A DNA stretch of 64,000 bases from Varanus komodoensis (GCF_004798865.1 NW_025336598.1:22586590-22650589); one strand, 5' to 3'. Numbered from the stretch's first letter, positions 12,010-25,499 are shown. Program-made: numbers and translations. The notes: generated from the letters alone by a model not told the origin.

Positions 12010-13880
12010 TCAGAGCTTATGCTGGATCAGACCAAGGGTCCATCTAATGAAAGCATTTTGTTCACACAGTGGCAGGACAGCTGCCCACAGGATCCCACAA
12101 GCAGGATATGAGTACAACAGCAACTTCCTTCCCAAGTTCCCCAGCAACTGCTATGCATGAATTTGTGCAACACTGTTTTAAAGCCGTCCATATTGGCAGC
12201 CATCTCTGCAACTCATATAAGAGAACTTCTTCATTTATCTATGTGAAATACTTCCTTTCATGTGTCCTGACTCTCCCACCAGCTTGATGGGATGACTCCA
12301 GGTTCTAGCACTATGAGAAAGAGAGAGAGAAATATCTCCCTCTCCACTTTCTCCACACAATGCAATATTCTGTACACCTCTTATCATGTGTCCTCTTATG
12401 GACCTTTTTTCTTAGCTAATTTGTCTCGACTTTAGTAACTTTTTAGCAGGATTTGTCCTTCTGTGCACTTACTAATTCTGTCTTTAATTATACTTTTGTA
12501 AGGAGTAAATCCCAGTAGTGACAATACAGAGGCAAAGTACCAAGCAGTACAGTTTAATTCATTCTTGCAAGAGCAGGCGCCCACCTCACAGGTAGCGCAT
12601 CAGTTACACACAAGACATTGCTTTTTATTCCCTTTTCCCAGCTCACAGACCCTTCTTCTTTTCTCCCATTGGCTGGGCCACTAAGAAGGTACAATCTTCT
12701 CCGTCTGCCTACATCATACTACCCCTTGATATGCTCCTCCTCCCGCACATACATCCCATGTTCATGCGAATGAGCCTATTACCTATGAGAGATGTGTCAG
12801 TTACTATTCATGAACCTATTAAGCATGTGCAGTATCTTCAACAGGTCAGAGTGGCCTTGCAGATTCTTACTAACACCAACTTGCTTCTTAAAACTTGTGG
12901 GAGGAAGAACAGGCCTTCCTCCAGGCTCATTACAGCCAGTTATAAAAGGTAATCAATTTCCTGCTCTCTTTCACTGAAGGTGACAGTTTTACCACTGTCC
13001 CCCAATTTACCCTCTCTGGCATTTTTCCGGACTTTGATGTAAGAAACACTATTACTTTTAGTACAACTATTTACATGATTCTATCCTCAGGCCCTTTGGC
13101 CTTAAGGAACTTCACTGATCCTACCCTAACCCTGTATTTCAACCTTTCTTTGGTTTTCACCTTACCACTTAGTAACAGTAATATTTCATTTCTCACACTT
13201 TCAAACAATTTACCCAGAACACATGTTTGCCTGTAATTTTCCCCATTGCCCCATATCCTTTTTTAAAGAATCTGCATTGCACTGGGCATTTTCCAGTTCT
13301 CTGGTACAGAGGCTGATATTAGGGACATGACACACATTTTTTGTTAAAAGGCCAACACTTCCTCTTTAAAAACTCTAGGATTAATAGCATCTGGGCCTGT
13401 TATTTATTATTTTTCAGTTTGTCAGTATGGTTGAAAATTTCATCTTTTGTCACCACTACCTACTTTACTTCCTCAGACTCCATTCCTGAATTCCTGAGTC
13501 AGGAAGAGGACTCTGTCCTGTATCCTCTGCTGTGAGGACAGATAAAAATAATTCATTCAGCTTCTCTGGAATATCCTTCTCCTACTACTCCTTCAACTCC
13601 ATTATCTTCCAATGGTCCACTGCCCCCCTACCTAGTTTTTTGCTTCTGATATAAAGAATCCTTTATTTCTGGCATTGATATTGTTAGCAATATGCTTCTC
13701 AAAATGCTCTTCCCCCTTCTCTTATCATCTGCTTGCATCTCCCATATGCAAACTTGTGCTCACTTTTGTTTCCTCATTTGTGCACGACTTTTCTGAAAGA
13801 AGCCTTTTTTTCTCTAATTACTTCCCTGACAATGTTTGTTAACCATGCTGCCTACCTCCTGGACTTTGTGCCAACTTTCC
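12010..13880 (-). mobile_element. CR1-clade LINE, interrupted by an LTR
   Basis: Read on the minus strand from 13880 down, the pieces follow CR1 order. First comes the linker after the endonuclease (about 13880-13600). Next is the start of the reverse transcriptase with a VPENWKMP-like block and KLFESV (about 13300-13200). After the interruption come the next residues of the same block (12490-12430), a deletion of the RT centre, and the CR1 3' region with a KYFxxxRxxNxW-type motif and the 3' end near 12010. Many stops are present. A solo LTR (12497-13195) splits it exactly between neighbouring codons, so the CR1 copy is the older of the two. Confidence 0.75.
12497..13195 (-). mobile_element. 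Solo LTR of an endogenous retrovirus or LTR element
   Basis: A 699-bp block on the minus strand with TG...CA ends, flanked by near-identical hexamers (TACTTT at 12491-12496 and CACTTT at 13196-13201). On the minus strand an AATAAAAAG box near 12630 could be the TATA or polyadenylation region, followed by a U5-like stretch. No internal retroviral genes or second LTR are present, so it is a solo LTR left by recombination. It sits inside an older CR1 copy. A six-base target duplication is common in class II-type elements, but the family is not identified. Age is moderate. Confidence 0.75.
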
Positions 13881-13969
13881 TAACTTGTATACATGATATA
13901 CAAATATATACAGCCTGGTTTTTCTTCCCAGGAACTCAAGGAAGCTTACATAATTCTCCAGTTACCCAG

Positions 13970-13988
13970 TCTCTCTCTCCCTCTCCCT

Positions 13989-14045
<57 letters not shown>
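13970..14045. repeat. Compound (CT)n/(CCCTCT)n/(CA)n microsatellite
   Basis: A CT run, then CCCTCT hexamers, then CT, then a CA run of about 11 units. Three open frames crossing it are low-complexity artefacts. Confidence 0.95.
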
Positions 14046-16688
14046 TGCCCTGCATACAGGCAGCTATGCTGGCCAGCCAACTGCACTCTGATGCTTTCCT
14101 GCATGCCACACTAACAATCTGGTACATCCAGATTTGAACATTGCTGGATGGCCTTTTCTCTGGAGGCAGTAGGCTGAGTGATATAGCCTCACTTAATTAA
14201 CAGGAAAGTCTATAAATTCCTCTCCTTTGTGAATCTACAGAAGAATTATCAACTACCAGCACCATCAAATAAAACATATGTTCCATTCCATGTATAGTCT
14301 AGCAACTTTAAGTTCTTCAGAGCCCCCAAGGATCTGATTAGCTCTATGCAGGCAATCAAATAATGAATTCTTATTTACAAAGAAACTCTAAACATAATAA
14401 GGAACTAGAATGCTACATCCAACCATACCAATAAGAAGGTAACTGTATCTTCTATATGGTTTCTATCCCCTGATCTGGAATAGTACTGCTTTTCAAGGTT
14501 GCTTTTCAAGGTATACTAAGCTGCACAACACCTGCTTTAGAAAAACCTATCAGCCTTCAATAAATGATGGCACCATGGGTGACCAACACATCCTTCATGT
14601 GCATGATGCAGACACGTGCAACAATGGTGGCTCCCTTCTAGGCAGGTGTTAGTAGGCACATCAATTTTGTGTTGGATTGTTCAAGGATGTTCATATTGCA
14701 AAGTTATATTGCCAAGCTCTGGAAGCTATCCTTTGGCAACTATCAGAGGAGTCTATGTACTTTCATGATGGCCAAGAGACTCCTATTAGAGTTAGAGGAC
14801 ATGTCTTCTTCAGTGGTGGCTGAAAACTTTACAATACTGGCCTCTTTTGAGAGAATATACTTTCTGACTGAAGGCATTTAATAAAGATGCATAAACTGAG
14901 ATTTCCACTTGTATCCTTCTTTTCTGACAAGACACAAAAGGTCAGCGAACTTATTTTATTATCTATATATTCCTTCCCATTCTTCTGCACCAACTGGACA
15001 TTGTTACTTTGTTAGCTTGGCTTTGTATTTGTAATTGCTCTAGTTCACCATGTATCTACTAGCAGCAGATCATGCTTTAATGCCGTACATTGATTAGTTA
15101 GCCCTAAGACGTTCTATATGGTTTGTAACAACTGTTCCTCAGTTTGGAAGAAACCTTCTTTACTGCTGCTCTGGATTGCATCCTGAAGTCATGCCTTGCA
15201 ATGTTTTTTCACCAGCTCATTTCACCAGCTCATTTTTCTCACCATTCCACCAATCTCGTCCAGCCATCACATTCATCCCTCACCCTTATACTGCTAAGCA
15301 CTGACCCCATATTTATTAGTAGGTCATTGTTTATGTTATGTTAAATAAAAATGAAGATTTGAGTTGGTCAGAAGTGGATAGGACATGAATTTAACTGCCT
15401 GGACTAAAACACAACCCAATACGCATTAAAGCCAGAACACCCACAGCTCTTGCTTTCTTTACCCATTTTCTTCATTCCCCCTTTTAATTTCTCCTTCCTT
15501 GTTTTGGTTAGAATTCTGAATGTATGGGCACCTGAATACATTGTCTTTTAGTGGTCCTACTTTTCATGGAAGACTTTAACTTAAACTTCGTGAATCATTA
15601 CATACCTAACATGTTCTTTGTTATGCTAAATTTTTCGGATGCATGCTATGCATTTATTGTATCAAGTAGTTTGAGCAGTAAATAGGCTGGCAAGATGCAA
15701 ACCAGGAGCTGATTCCCCAATGAAGAAGGAAACTTGGCAGTTGCTATTTATCCCTCCCATAACCAACTCCCAAATCCCTTTAGAAGGCTCCTGTTCTACT
15801 TGCTGTGTAGCACATTTATAGACTAGGAAAAATACAGTATGACATGGGCAAATTGTAACTGAAGGATTTGAAAGTACTTTCAGCTCAGAAATGAACACCA
15901 ATTAACAGATTCAAAATCTGCCAAATCAAACCATGGGAACAACCCTCAAATTTGCATTTCAAAATCCTAATTTGCAAATAAGTGTGATTTCTCCTTAAAC
16001 ATTTATTTTTAGATTTCCAGTTGACCAGTAATTAGTTGAAAAGGTCTAGGAAATGTAAAGGCCCAGAATCATTGTACTACATGTATTATACATAATAACC
16101 ATATTATCTAGCATAATAAGATGCTGTAATATTAAAGACAATGTGTTTCTGTCCCTCAGTAATTTAAGCTCTGCACACTCACGTCTATTGTCATGCTAAA
16201 TCGCACTACCCCCACAATGATGTGAAACAAGTATTTTTTTAACTATTCCTCCACAAAAGGGGGGATTCTGACATGAAAACCGAAGGAGAGAAAGCTTAAC
16301 TCCTCCGCTCCAACACTGTCACAGTCCCAAATTTGAGGTGAGGATACTTATAGTTATACTTTACAGAGCCTTCCTATAGCTATGCTAGGAAAATGAATGA
16401 GCTGCAAGAAGCAGCCACAGAGGCTTTTTAAAGTATTGAAAAGCAAAAATAAATAAAAGCCACCTGATCTTAAAATAAAGTAACCCCTTCCCTCCAAAGA
16501 TATGCCATACTATTTCACAGCAGGTGCTCCACAAGACAAGAAGGGGGTTGTGGAGAATCCCATTTCAGCTGGAATCTACAGGAATTGCACCACAAAAGTC
16601 TCTGAGATATTTGCCAGGCTTGTTTCTCCCTCAAGCTTTCTCTACACTACTGCTGTGCTTTGCACAAAGCTCCTCAAAAGTTTAAATA

Positions 16689-16858
16689 GGGCCAGTGTAG
16701 TGTAGTGGTTAAAAGTGTGGCTCTGGGACTCAAATTCTCTGGGTTCTTGTCCTCACTTAGTCCTAACTTAGATGGAGCTTACTGGGTGACTTTGGGCCTG
16801 TCATAGACTCTCAGTGCAACCTACCTCACAGGGTTGTGAGGATAAGACTGAATCAGCC
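16689..16858 (+). mobile_element. Sauria-type SINE (tRNA-derived)
   Basis: Starts GGGCCAGTGTAGTGTAGTGG, a tRNA-like A box, followed by a decayed B box in the TCTGGGTTC region. The body contains GCTTACTGGGTGACTTTGGG and CTACCTCACAGGGTTGTGAG, the conserved core of squamate Sauria SINEs, which are mobilised by BovB-type LINEs. The 3' end is not clean. Confidence 0.8.
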
Positions 16859-19312
16859 CACCCAAGCTCTGTGCCAATGACTGAATCTCCTGCCTGTGTC
16901 ACCTCCTAGCAACCAGCACACTTCCTCAGCATCTGGCAGACTACTCAGCTCTCACTGGACCCCAAACCTGACTCCTTTTTTCCCAGTGGCAGATTGGAGC
17001 TCTCTTCAGCTTCTGCCCCCAGTTCTGCCCATTACTGTGTTATCTCCCCATTCCCACAGGAAGGTTGAATGTCACCCCCATTCCCCTGGGGCAACTCTGC
17101 TCATTCCGTAGACTTCCCCTGGCCTTGATTTGATACTGTCATTTGCTGTCATTCCAAAATTGCTTCATCTTCATTGTCTGAACTCCCATTCCCATCAAAT
17201 CTATAAACAGGCCACAGTCTTTCTGGCAGCTTTTCCCTGTGCTTGTGCATAACACAAATTCCTTTCTCTTTCCCTCCCCTTGACAAAATGGTGATACCAG
17301 CATCTAGCACATAGAAGCATTTCAACACTTCAAGTTCTCCTGGAAAAAAACGTGATTTGCAAATACTGGCAAATGAAATGTGCATCTTCAAATGCTATTA
17401 CAATAACAAAACATATCCTTGTATTATGAAGAAAGTAGTCTGCAAGCATTGACAAATCCTTTATGGATCTAATCAAGAAGGACTGTACAAGTAGCTTTTC
17501 CCAACAAGTACCTTCACCCAACATTCTCATTCCAAAAATCCTCGGCTCCTGTAACATCAACACAGAAAGTTTCCCTGTTGGCAACAGCATCCTCAAGTAA
17601 ACAAACACTGCAAATAATTGTATCCAAAAATACTCAGTAGCTTCACAAGAAGACAAGATGACACTAAAGATCAGGGGAGAAATCCCCAAGCTCTTGCAAG
17701 AGCAATAGATTCTTTTGGGATCCCACTGTCAATAGCTGAAAATGTGCATTGACAGGAAGTTTTTAAATAAGCAAGTCCATCTTACTATTTGCCCAGCAGA
17801 CATTTTCGAAGCAAGCCTCTGTTAACATCAGAATATGAATACATAATAGAAGCAGTGCAACGGAAAATCAAGGAAGCACTGTGTGAATACTCCTCCTCCA
17901 GTTCAACTTGGGACTCTGAACATGCAAACACTGTAAGTTCACCATCAAGTCAGGCTCATTTCACTTTCTATCCTCTCCTATCCCAGTTAAACTTTTTTTA
18001 AGTTGAGGAAAGGTGACAACTTGCTGATGAAGAGACTGGAGATTGTAGAAGCTTGCTTATCTTTGTGATATTTTAGTTTCCCTAATAAAACTGTTACATC
18101 AATACAGTCTCTGCAAACTGGAGAACAAGATTCTAATTAGGAATATATAGTCCATTGACTTATCTATCTTTCTATAGATTTAAGATAGCAGTAAGGAATA
18201 ACATAAACAATTTTCAATTTACAGATCTTCCACAATGATCTTCTTAGTAAAGCTTTGAATGAAACAGGGAAGAGATAGAAAGTAGCATTTTAAAATCACA
18301 ATGATACATTTGCCCCCACTGTAACTAAGCCAGAGTACTTTACCTTAAATAATAGCATTTTCCCGTTTACCTTGCTTCCCTTTCTCCCCTTCCTCTAATG
18401 TTTATCTTGTGTATTCATATAGATTGTATAACCCTTAGGAGTGGAACTTGTCAAACTAGTCTTAGTTTGGAAAATGCATGTCCTTTACATGACTAATAAC
18501 AAAATATGAATTCACTTGAAGTTAGTTTACCACTTGGGCCAATCTTCAAGACTTATACATTCTATATTGTGATAAGGGGATGTAAATATTCAAAACCAAT
18601 CTTTCTTTACAAAGTAGTGCTTTTTATAATTGTGCTTAGAATGCTCAAGGTTGACAATTGCTGTTACTATTTCAAGACTTAACTAGCATTTTTCCCTTTA
18701 AAAAACACACAGAAAATCGAATTAGTAATTATACATGTCATAAAATTATATTCCTGAAAGGAACACAATAGTCTCACTTTCTGGTCCAAGATAATGTCGT
18801 ATTAGTCTCCCTAAAATATAATGCATAACTTTGGAATTAAAACATTTCTCTACATGAAGCTTTAACCCACCACTTAACTGAGGCTTCAACTTCTAGATTC
18901 TCTGTAGGACTGAGATCAGTTCCTTTATACATTTTTTCCACAGGGATTTTTCTTTCTCTGACCATGGTGGTGGTGCAGTATAATGGAACTGTGAAAATAG
19001 CCCTTCATTCCTAACAGTAAACTTCCCTTCCTCTAAAATAAGCTATGGAAATGCTTGGAAAGCCCTGGAGAATGAAGATATTGTGCAAAGCACCTGCAAA
19101 TTACCGTGTACACAATAAGCATCCAATACAAAGAAGTCCCAAGCTCCTGAATTTGCTTCTTTCCTTCTTTCTTTCAATCAATTTTGTGTCATTTCTTTTA
19201 GATTATAATATTTGTAAACCATTCTAGGAGACATGGCTGGTCGGAGAACACTGAGAGTTATAGGATTTTTTCCTGTCTTAACATGCAAGGGATTGTAGCT
19301 TAAATATCTAGA

Positions 19313-20757
19313 TTATGTGGACCCATTATCTGGATGGATTATCTGGACCCATTTCAGTCTGGCTTCAGATCCGGTTATGGTACTGAACCTGCCTTGGTCG
19401 CCCTGTACAATGACCTGTGCAGGGAGAGGGACAGGGGGAGTGTGTCCCTGTTGGTTCTCCAGGACCTCTCAGTGGCTTTCGATACCATCAACCATGGTAA
19501 CCTTCTGGATTGGCTGGTCGAGTTGGAGGCTCTGCTTGGCAGTGGTTCCGCTATCCGACCAGTCGATTCCAGAAGGTGGTGCTGGGGGACTATATCTCTA
19601 CACCATGGCAGTTATGCCATGGAGTACCGCAGGGATCTATTTTGTCCCCCATGCCTTTTAACATCTACATGAAACCTCTGAGAGACGTCATCAGGAGGTT
19701 TGGGCTGCAGATTCATCAGTATGCTGTTGACACCCAGCTCTACCTCTCTTTTTCAACCAATTCAGGTGAGGCAGTGGCTGTACTGAACTGGTGCCTGGCT
19801 GAGATAATGGCTGGATGAGGACCAATAAACTGAGACTCAATCAAGATAAGATGGAGGTCATTTTGGTGGGCGGTTCGGGTTTTCAGGTAAGTGATTTTGG
19901 TCCTGTCCTGGGCAGGGTTGCACTCTCTCTAAAGGACAGGGTCTGCAGCTTAGGAGTGCTCCTCGACCTGGAGCTGTCCCGCCCAGGTGACAGCGGTGGC
20001 GAGGAGCACTTTCCTTCAGCTTTGGCTGATCCAACAGCGGCTTACCTGGATGAGCACTGCCTAGCAACAGTGACACACTGTTAAATTGTACAGTTGGATT
20101 ACTGTAACGTGCTCTACGTGGGGCTGCCCTTGAAAACGGTCCAGATAATTCAATTGGTACAAAATAAAGCTGCCAGGTTGCTGACAGGGGCCGGCCATTA
20201 TTCTCATGTAACGCCAGTCCTCTATCAGGACACTGGCTTCCAATTGAAATCTGGTTCCAATTCATGGTGCTGGTATTAAACTATAAAGCCCTAAACGGCT
20301 TGGATCCAGAATACCTGAAGGATCACCTTCTTCCCTATATGCCCTCATGCCCCTTAAGATCAACAGAAGAGGCCTTGCTCCAGGAACCCTCTTTGAAGGA
20401 GGTACAGAGGGTGTCCACCTTCTCTGCAGTGGAGCCCAGCTATGGAATGCATTCCCCAAGAGGTCCACCTGGTGCCAATGTTATACTCTTTTCAGCACCA
20501 GGTAAAGACCTTTTCATTCAGCCATCATTTTAATAATTAAGGTTTTTAGATGTTTTAAGATCGTTTTTCCACAATTGCATTTTCTATTCTTCTTCTTCCT
20601 TTTTTTCCCTTAGTTTTATGAAGTATTGTTTTATATTGATTTAATATCTACTGTTTTTAATTATTGTATCATTGTAATATTTTAAATCATTGTAAGCCGT
20701 GCTGAGCCATTCGTCAGAAAGGACGGGATACAAATGTTTTAAATAAATAAATAAACA
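19313..20757 (+). mobile_element. L2-clade LINE, RT to 3' end
   Basis: Plus-strand reverse transcriptase spread over three frames. The start reads DPFQSGFRSGYGTEPALVAL, then LSVAFDTINHGNLL, then VPQGSILSPMPFNIYMKPL and IHQYAVDTQLYLSF, where the catalytic YADD has become YAVD. Then comes an NKLRLNQDKMEVILVGG block, ALYVGLPLKTVQ, and the LRSTEEAL and F-x-A-x-x-P-x-x-W-type C-terminal blocks. It ends with a GTAAGCCG 3' UTR motif and an (AAAT)n tail. Frameshifts and stops make it dead. It is 5' truncated and more diverged than the copy at 52438-53215. Confidence 0.92.
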
Positions 20758-21042
20758 TCTATTATACTATGCCATAATGTGAGAGCAAATAAAAACAAGG
20801 TACAACAGAAGTAAACTGTTTTGTAAAATTATCACCTCAAACTAGACGAACTCTAAAGTCAGTATGAGGAGAAAAGGCAGCCAATTAAAGTAAAATAATA
20901 ACCAATACAACTAGGGAGGCAGATAACAATAACTTTGCATATAAGTGGATGGTAACTTGGATACTGTTGCAGGCCCTCCTAACTTACTTCTATTACCTGC
21001 TTCCTCTAATGATTTCATTAAGTATTTCTAACCACCTTCCAG

Positions 21043-21391
21043 GGCTGCAGGTAGCGCAGTGGTTTAAACCGCTGTGCTGCTGGGCTGGTAGATCAAAAGG
21101 TCGCCGGTTCGAATCTGCACAACGGGGTGAGTTCTCGTTGCCCCATCCCAGCTCCTGCCAACCTTGCAGTTCAAAAGCATGCAAATGCAAGTAGATAAAA
21201 AGATACCACTTCGGTGGGCAGGTAACAGCATTCCGTGTACTTCGGTGTTTAGGCATGCCGGCCACATGACCACGGAGACTGTCTGTGGACAAACGCTGGC
21301 TCCCTCGGCTAGAAAACAGAGATGAGCACCGCCCCCTAGAGTCAGGCATGACTGGACTTAATGTCAAGGGTAAACCTTTACCTTTACCTTA
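21043..21391 (+). mobile_element. tRNA-derived SINE with perfect 15-bp TSD
   Basis: Starts GGCTGCAGGTAGCGCAGTGG (A box) with GGTTCGAATC (B box) about 45 bases later, a central body, and a tail of CCTTTAC repeats. Perfect 15-bp direct repeats CTAACCACCTTCCAG flank it at 21028-21042 and 21392-21406. This is the squamate SINE with an (ACCTTT)n tail. The intact promoter boxes and target duplications suggest a recent insertion. Confidence 0.93.
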
Positions 21392-22974
21392 CTAACCACC
21401 TTCCAGAAAAGATGTGAATGTGCAGGAAATGTGATAAAACAAGAGGCTGTGTTATCTATTGTTTTTAGAAAAACACCACACTTAAATATTCTTAGAGTGC
21501 AGTCCTATGCCCCATATCCTCAATACATATAAGCAACATGGACATATTATGGATGATGCAGAGTGACCTAGAGTCACTAACCAGACAATACTGGCTTCAT
21601 CTAACCCAGGTCCAAGAGAAAGAAACTCCTTTTGCAAGAAGTTGCTGGTCACCGCTAAAACGAAAGGTCTAGTTATTGCAATGTTGGCACTGCAATGCAG
21701 ATGCCCTGGCCAAGGTTATCTCAATGCCAAGCACTTCCACATAGCAACCCTATCAACTAAAAAACTGTGCCTAAACATTAGGAATCTTCTAGAATCCATC
21801 TCAGAGGTGGGGATGAGTGATTACTGAGCAGTCAGCAAATAAAAAAGATTCTTCTAGAATCTCTACCAGGCAACTCAGAGAGGGACCAAAGAAGATATAG
21901 TCAATTGGAAAAGAAAGTTGGGGGTCTTTCTCTGTCAGTTCCAGGGCTATGAGCAACTCTCCCAGGAAGTGGAAGAACTTGATGCAGAAACAAATGATGA
22001 TTGCACCAAGGATTTCCTCTGGTACAGGTGCTAGGATGTAGCTTTCCCCAAAGAAGGGGGAAGACCTGACACAGGCACCAGGAGAACTTCACCACAGAGA
22101 CCTTGGGCCTCCAAAGTGCAATGTAGCAGCATATGTCAGGGCTGGCCTAGCTAGGGTAAATTTTCTATTTCATTTGTTATTTGCCATTGAATGCTATTTT
22201 AAACTACTTATTGTTTTGTGCTCTGAGTTTTAGCAACCTTTATGCCTTTCTGTACTTTTTCCTAAATTGGAATAAATCTTTTATCCAGTTTCCACCAAAT
22301 CCCAGACTGTGTACTTTGGAGCTGAAAGAGGAGAGGCTCAAAACAAAGAGCATCACATTATGGGCCACATTAATACTAACTTATCAAGCTAGCTTGCAAC
22401 ATGCCAAGCAAAACCTGTAACCCATCTATGCGTTCCTAAATACACAATCAGGCTGAAAAAGAGCCCAATACAGAAACCCAAGAGGGATCCTTAGCCAGTC
22501 ATTCCCAGGAGTGACATCCAAACCAGTTTGATCCTGCTGCCTCTGGCCTTATGTCCATAGTTGGAATACCAACAGGTAACAGGTCACCACAGGATTTTAT
22601 GTGCATTCTATGGCTGGAACAAAGTTTGCAGGCAGCAGTCTTTGCCACTGCTCTCCTCACACTAGGTAATTTCTTTGGTGCATAATTTTAATATAATGAT
22701 CATGTGTTTATTGTTCTCCAGAGGGTGCTGGAATTCTTGTACAAATATGTTGCTAAAATAGTATCAGTAAGTGAATTATGTTTGAGTGATTCCAGGAACA
22801 AAAAGTGTATTTAGTGTATAGTTCTGATCCAACATTTGAAGGAGAATCTCATTACATGACTGCACGAAAATTAAACATCTAAGATGAGTTCTTGTCTTCT
22901 ATGAAAGTTGTATCAATCAGGATGTGAACTCATGGCCATATGATTATTTGGAGTTCCAACTCAGATTTGGGACT

Positions 22975-23262
22975 TCAGTGTTGAGATGAATCTGTCCAAT
23001 CCTCTTTTAAATCCATCCAGATTGCTGGCCATCACCACTTCCTGTGGCAGTGAATCCCATGGTTTAACTATACATTGTATGAAGAAGTACTTCCTTTTAT
23101 CTCTTCTAACCCTCCCACCAGTCAGCTTCATGGGATGATCCTGGGCTTGAATGTTATGAGAGAGGGAGAAACGTCTCTCCCTCTACACTTTCTCCACACC
23201 ATGCATTATGTTAAACCACTCTTCTATGTCTCCCCTTACTTGTCTTTTTCCTAAGCTACTCC
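22975..23262 (-). mobile_element. CR1-clade LINE 3' fragment
   Basis: On the minus strand this gives the CR1 C-terminal block, a KYFF-x-x-x-x-V-x-P-W-x-SLPQEVV-like sequence, then NLDGFKRGLD. The same region is present in the CR1 copy at 12010-13880, and the two align over about 250 bp. The 3' end is missing. Confidence 0.72.
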
Positions 23263-23479
23263 ACACAGCCAATGAGAAAAGGACTGTGCCAGCGGCCTCT
23301 CTAATATTGCCCACTGGCCTCAGAGAGGAAGAAAGGGGATGCAACCAGGGTGGGGCTTGACTCTACTGGGGAGGGTCATCCTTCAAGAAGAACCTGAGTG
23401 AAGACATTTAAATATCTGAATATTGTAGGGGGGAGGGGTTTCTGATAAACACAGAAATTGGACAGGGACATAAAGGCTG

Positions 23480-24570
23480 AGGCAAGGTAAGATAACCTAG
23501 TCCTGAGTTGTTTAGGACTTTATATATTAACAAGAATATCTAAAACTCACACTAGTAGCAAACTGGCAGCCAATAAAGTTTTAGCAAGAGTATAACTAGA
23601 TGGTAGAAAGATACCCCAGTTAGTAGCTACCTCATTGCATCCACTGCAGCTTCAAGAACAACCCCAAAGGCAGCACCACACAGAACCACACATTACACCA
23701 CACATACAATAATCAAACACTGGGGTTACCAGTGCCTGCGCTACTGTGGCTAATTTATCACAGTCCAGGGATGGCCATGGTTGGCACACCAGCCAGAACT
23801 CTTCGCCAATGAAGCTACCTGGCCACCAAGTGACAAAGATGAAACCAGAAGTACCCCCAGATTACATACCTGATTCTTTAAGGGCAATGTAGCCCTATCC
23901 AGAACATGTGATTGACCTATTTCCCAGATCTGTGACCCACCCAAGTGTTCCACGTTGCCAATATTCAAGCGCAGTTCATCGGCCCTCATCCAGCCCATCA
24001 CTGCATCTAGTCACTGCTGCAGAGCCTGCATGGCAGATCTAAATCAGGTGTTGTGAAAAAAATAGAAATGTGTGTCATCTGCATGCCAATGACATATTGC
24101 CCCAAATCCCCACGACTGCTTCCAATAGATTCATACAGATGTCGCAATGCAGCACCTCACAGTACAAGTTCCAATGGAGCAAGGTGTTCTTTTCCAGTGC
24201 TGCCCTCTGAAATCAACCCTGCAAGTAGGAATTGAACTACCGAAGTACAGTGTCCCCAGTTCCCATTCCACAAAGCCAAGTATCATGGTTGGTGGTATCA
24301 AAAGCTAGAGAGAAACTAAATAAAAGGAGCAAAATTACACTACTCTATCCCTGTCTTGATAAGGCTAGTAATAGCAAATCAGGCTTGGATCCAGAAAATA
24401 AATTATGAATACCTGCAGATGACCCAACAAAATCATCTAAATGACTAAATCAAACCTATCTAGGGTAGGTCTTTTCAGGAACAGCTATACTACCGCCTTC
24501 TCCAAAGCATCAAGCATCATTCCTTTACATAACAAGATATTAACCATATCCTGGGCCAACCCTGCTTTAT
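23480..24570 (-). mobile_element. L2-clade LINE fragment, antisense
   Basis: Minus strand, from about 24570 down, shows decayed L2 reverse transcriptase. A DPFQSGF-like region lies near 24390. The block MGWMRADELRLN and LKNQVCNLGVLLVSS at 24001-23800 matches the MRANKLRLN and SLGVLLDSSLSL blocks of intact L2. The LYWLPV-like and YKVLN-like blocks follow near 23570-23520. The 3' UTR is missing. The many differences mark it as old. Confidence 0.75.
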
Positions 24571-25029
24571 AGATTTTAATAGAACAGAATCCTATTTTGA
24601 GTTAGTTTTCCAATAACGTAATAGAATTTTATTACTATTCCATTCAGTGCTGAAAAAGTGCTAGAGATAATGTGGGTGAAGACACAGCCAAGCATATCTG
24701 TCACTGAACATAGCATACCGTTATACCTCTTCTTTGGTAATCAGAGGATTCAGAGGGGGAAAAAAAGGTTGGATTGATTATCTGGATGATATCCAGGGTG
24801 CAAATGTCAGAAGACATACTATAAGCAAAACTGAGCACAAGTAGGATCTTGCCACATTGTGACAGAGATGGAACTTTTAAAAAAATCTTAATTTCTTACA
24901 TTGCATGCAGGCAGAGAAGCTGTTTCTGCCGTTCCACAGGAATCCAGTGGCAAAGACTTTGCCATAATTATGACTGTAGGACATAGAATATGAAACTACG
25001 GTATACCAGCTACTGTGATACAACAGTGA

Positions 25030-25191
25030 AACCAGTAAAAGAGGTTGTGTGTTCTCCACACTAGGAACATTCAAGAAGCAATTACACGGTTATCTGAGTG
25101 GGATAGTATAACTGATGCCCTGCACCAGCAGGGGTTTGGACTCGATGGCCTTCTTTGCCCCTTTTGACCCAACTATTCTATGATTCTATGA
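25030..25191 (+). mobile_element. CR1-clade LINE 3' end
   Basis: Plus-strand reading contains LGTFKKQLHGYLS, then GLDSMAF, then a CTATGATTCTATGAT tail. Both the C-terminal motif and the short ATTCTATG repeat are hallmarks of CR1 3' ends. Confidence 0.85.
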
Positions 25192-25195
25192 TAAT

Positions 25196-25310
25196 CATGT
25201 TGTTGTTGTTATGTGCCATCAAGCTGTCTCCAACTTATAGCAACCCTATGAATGAATGCTTTCCAGAATGCCTTGTCCATGACAGCCCCATTCAGCTCTT
25301 GCAAGCTCAC
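25196..25310 (-). mobile_element. RTE-clade LINE 3' end (second RTE family)
   Basis: On the minus strand it ends in a CAACAACAACA tail. Just before it is the motif for CATTCATAGGGTTGCTATAA, the 3' signature of the RTE family also seen at 41428 and 45607. Confidence 0.7.
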
Positions 25311-25499
25311 TTGTTATGGATACCTTTCAGCTTATTCAACCTAAGGATGTGGATAAGCTAACTGGAACTTTGAGGTTCACAACCTGTCCTCTGGATCACT
25401 GAGCATTAAGGACCCTGAGGAAGGTTAAAGACCTGGACAACAGAGGTAATAAATAATTTCGTAAGGAAGGGTGTGGTTTCTGCTGCTCCAAGAAACAAT

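Noticed and set aside
13733-14137. 134-codon frame with a Ser/Pro/Leu and Thr/His run
   Set aside because: The run is a translated CT/CA microsatellite.
21043-21130. tRNA-like A and B boxes as a possible tRNA gene
   Set aside because: No cloverleaf or acceptor stem is evident. The boxes belong to a SINE with target duplications and a repeat tail.
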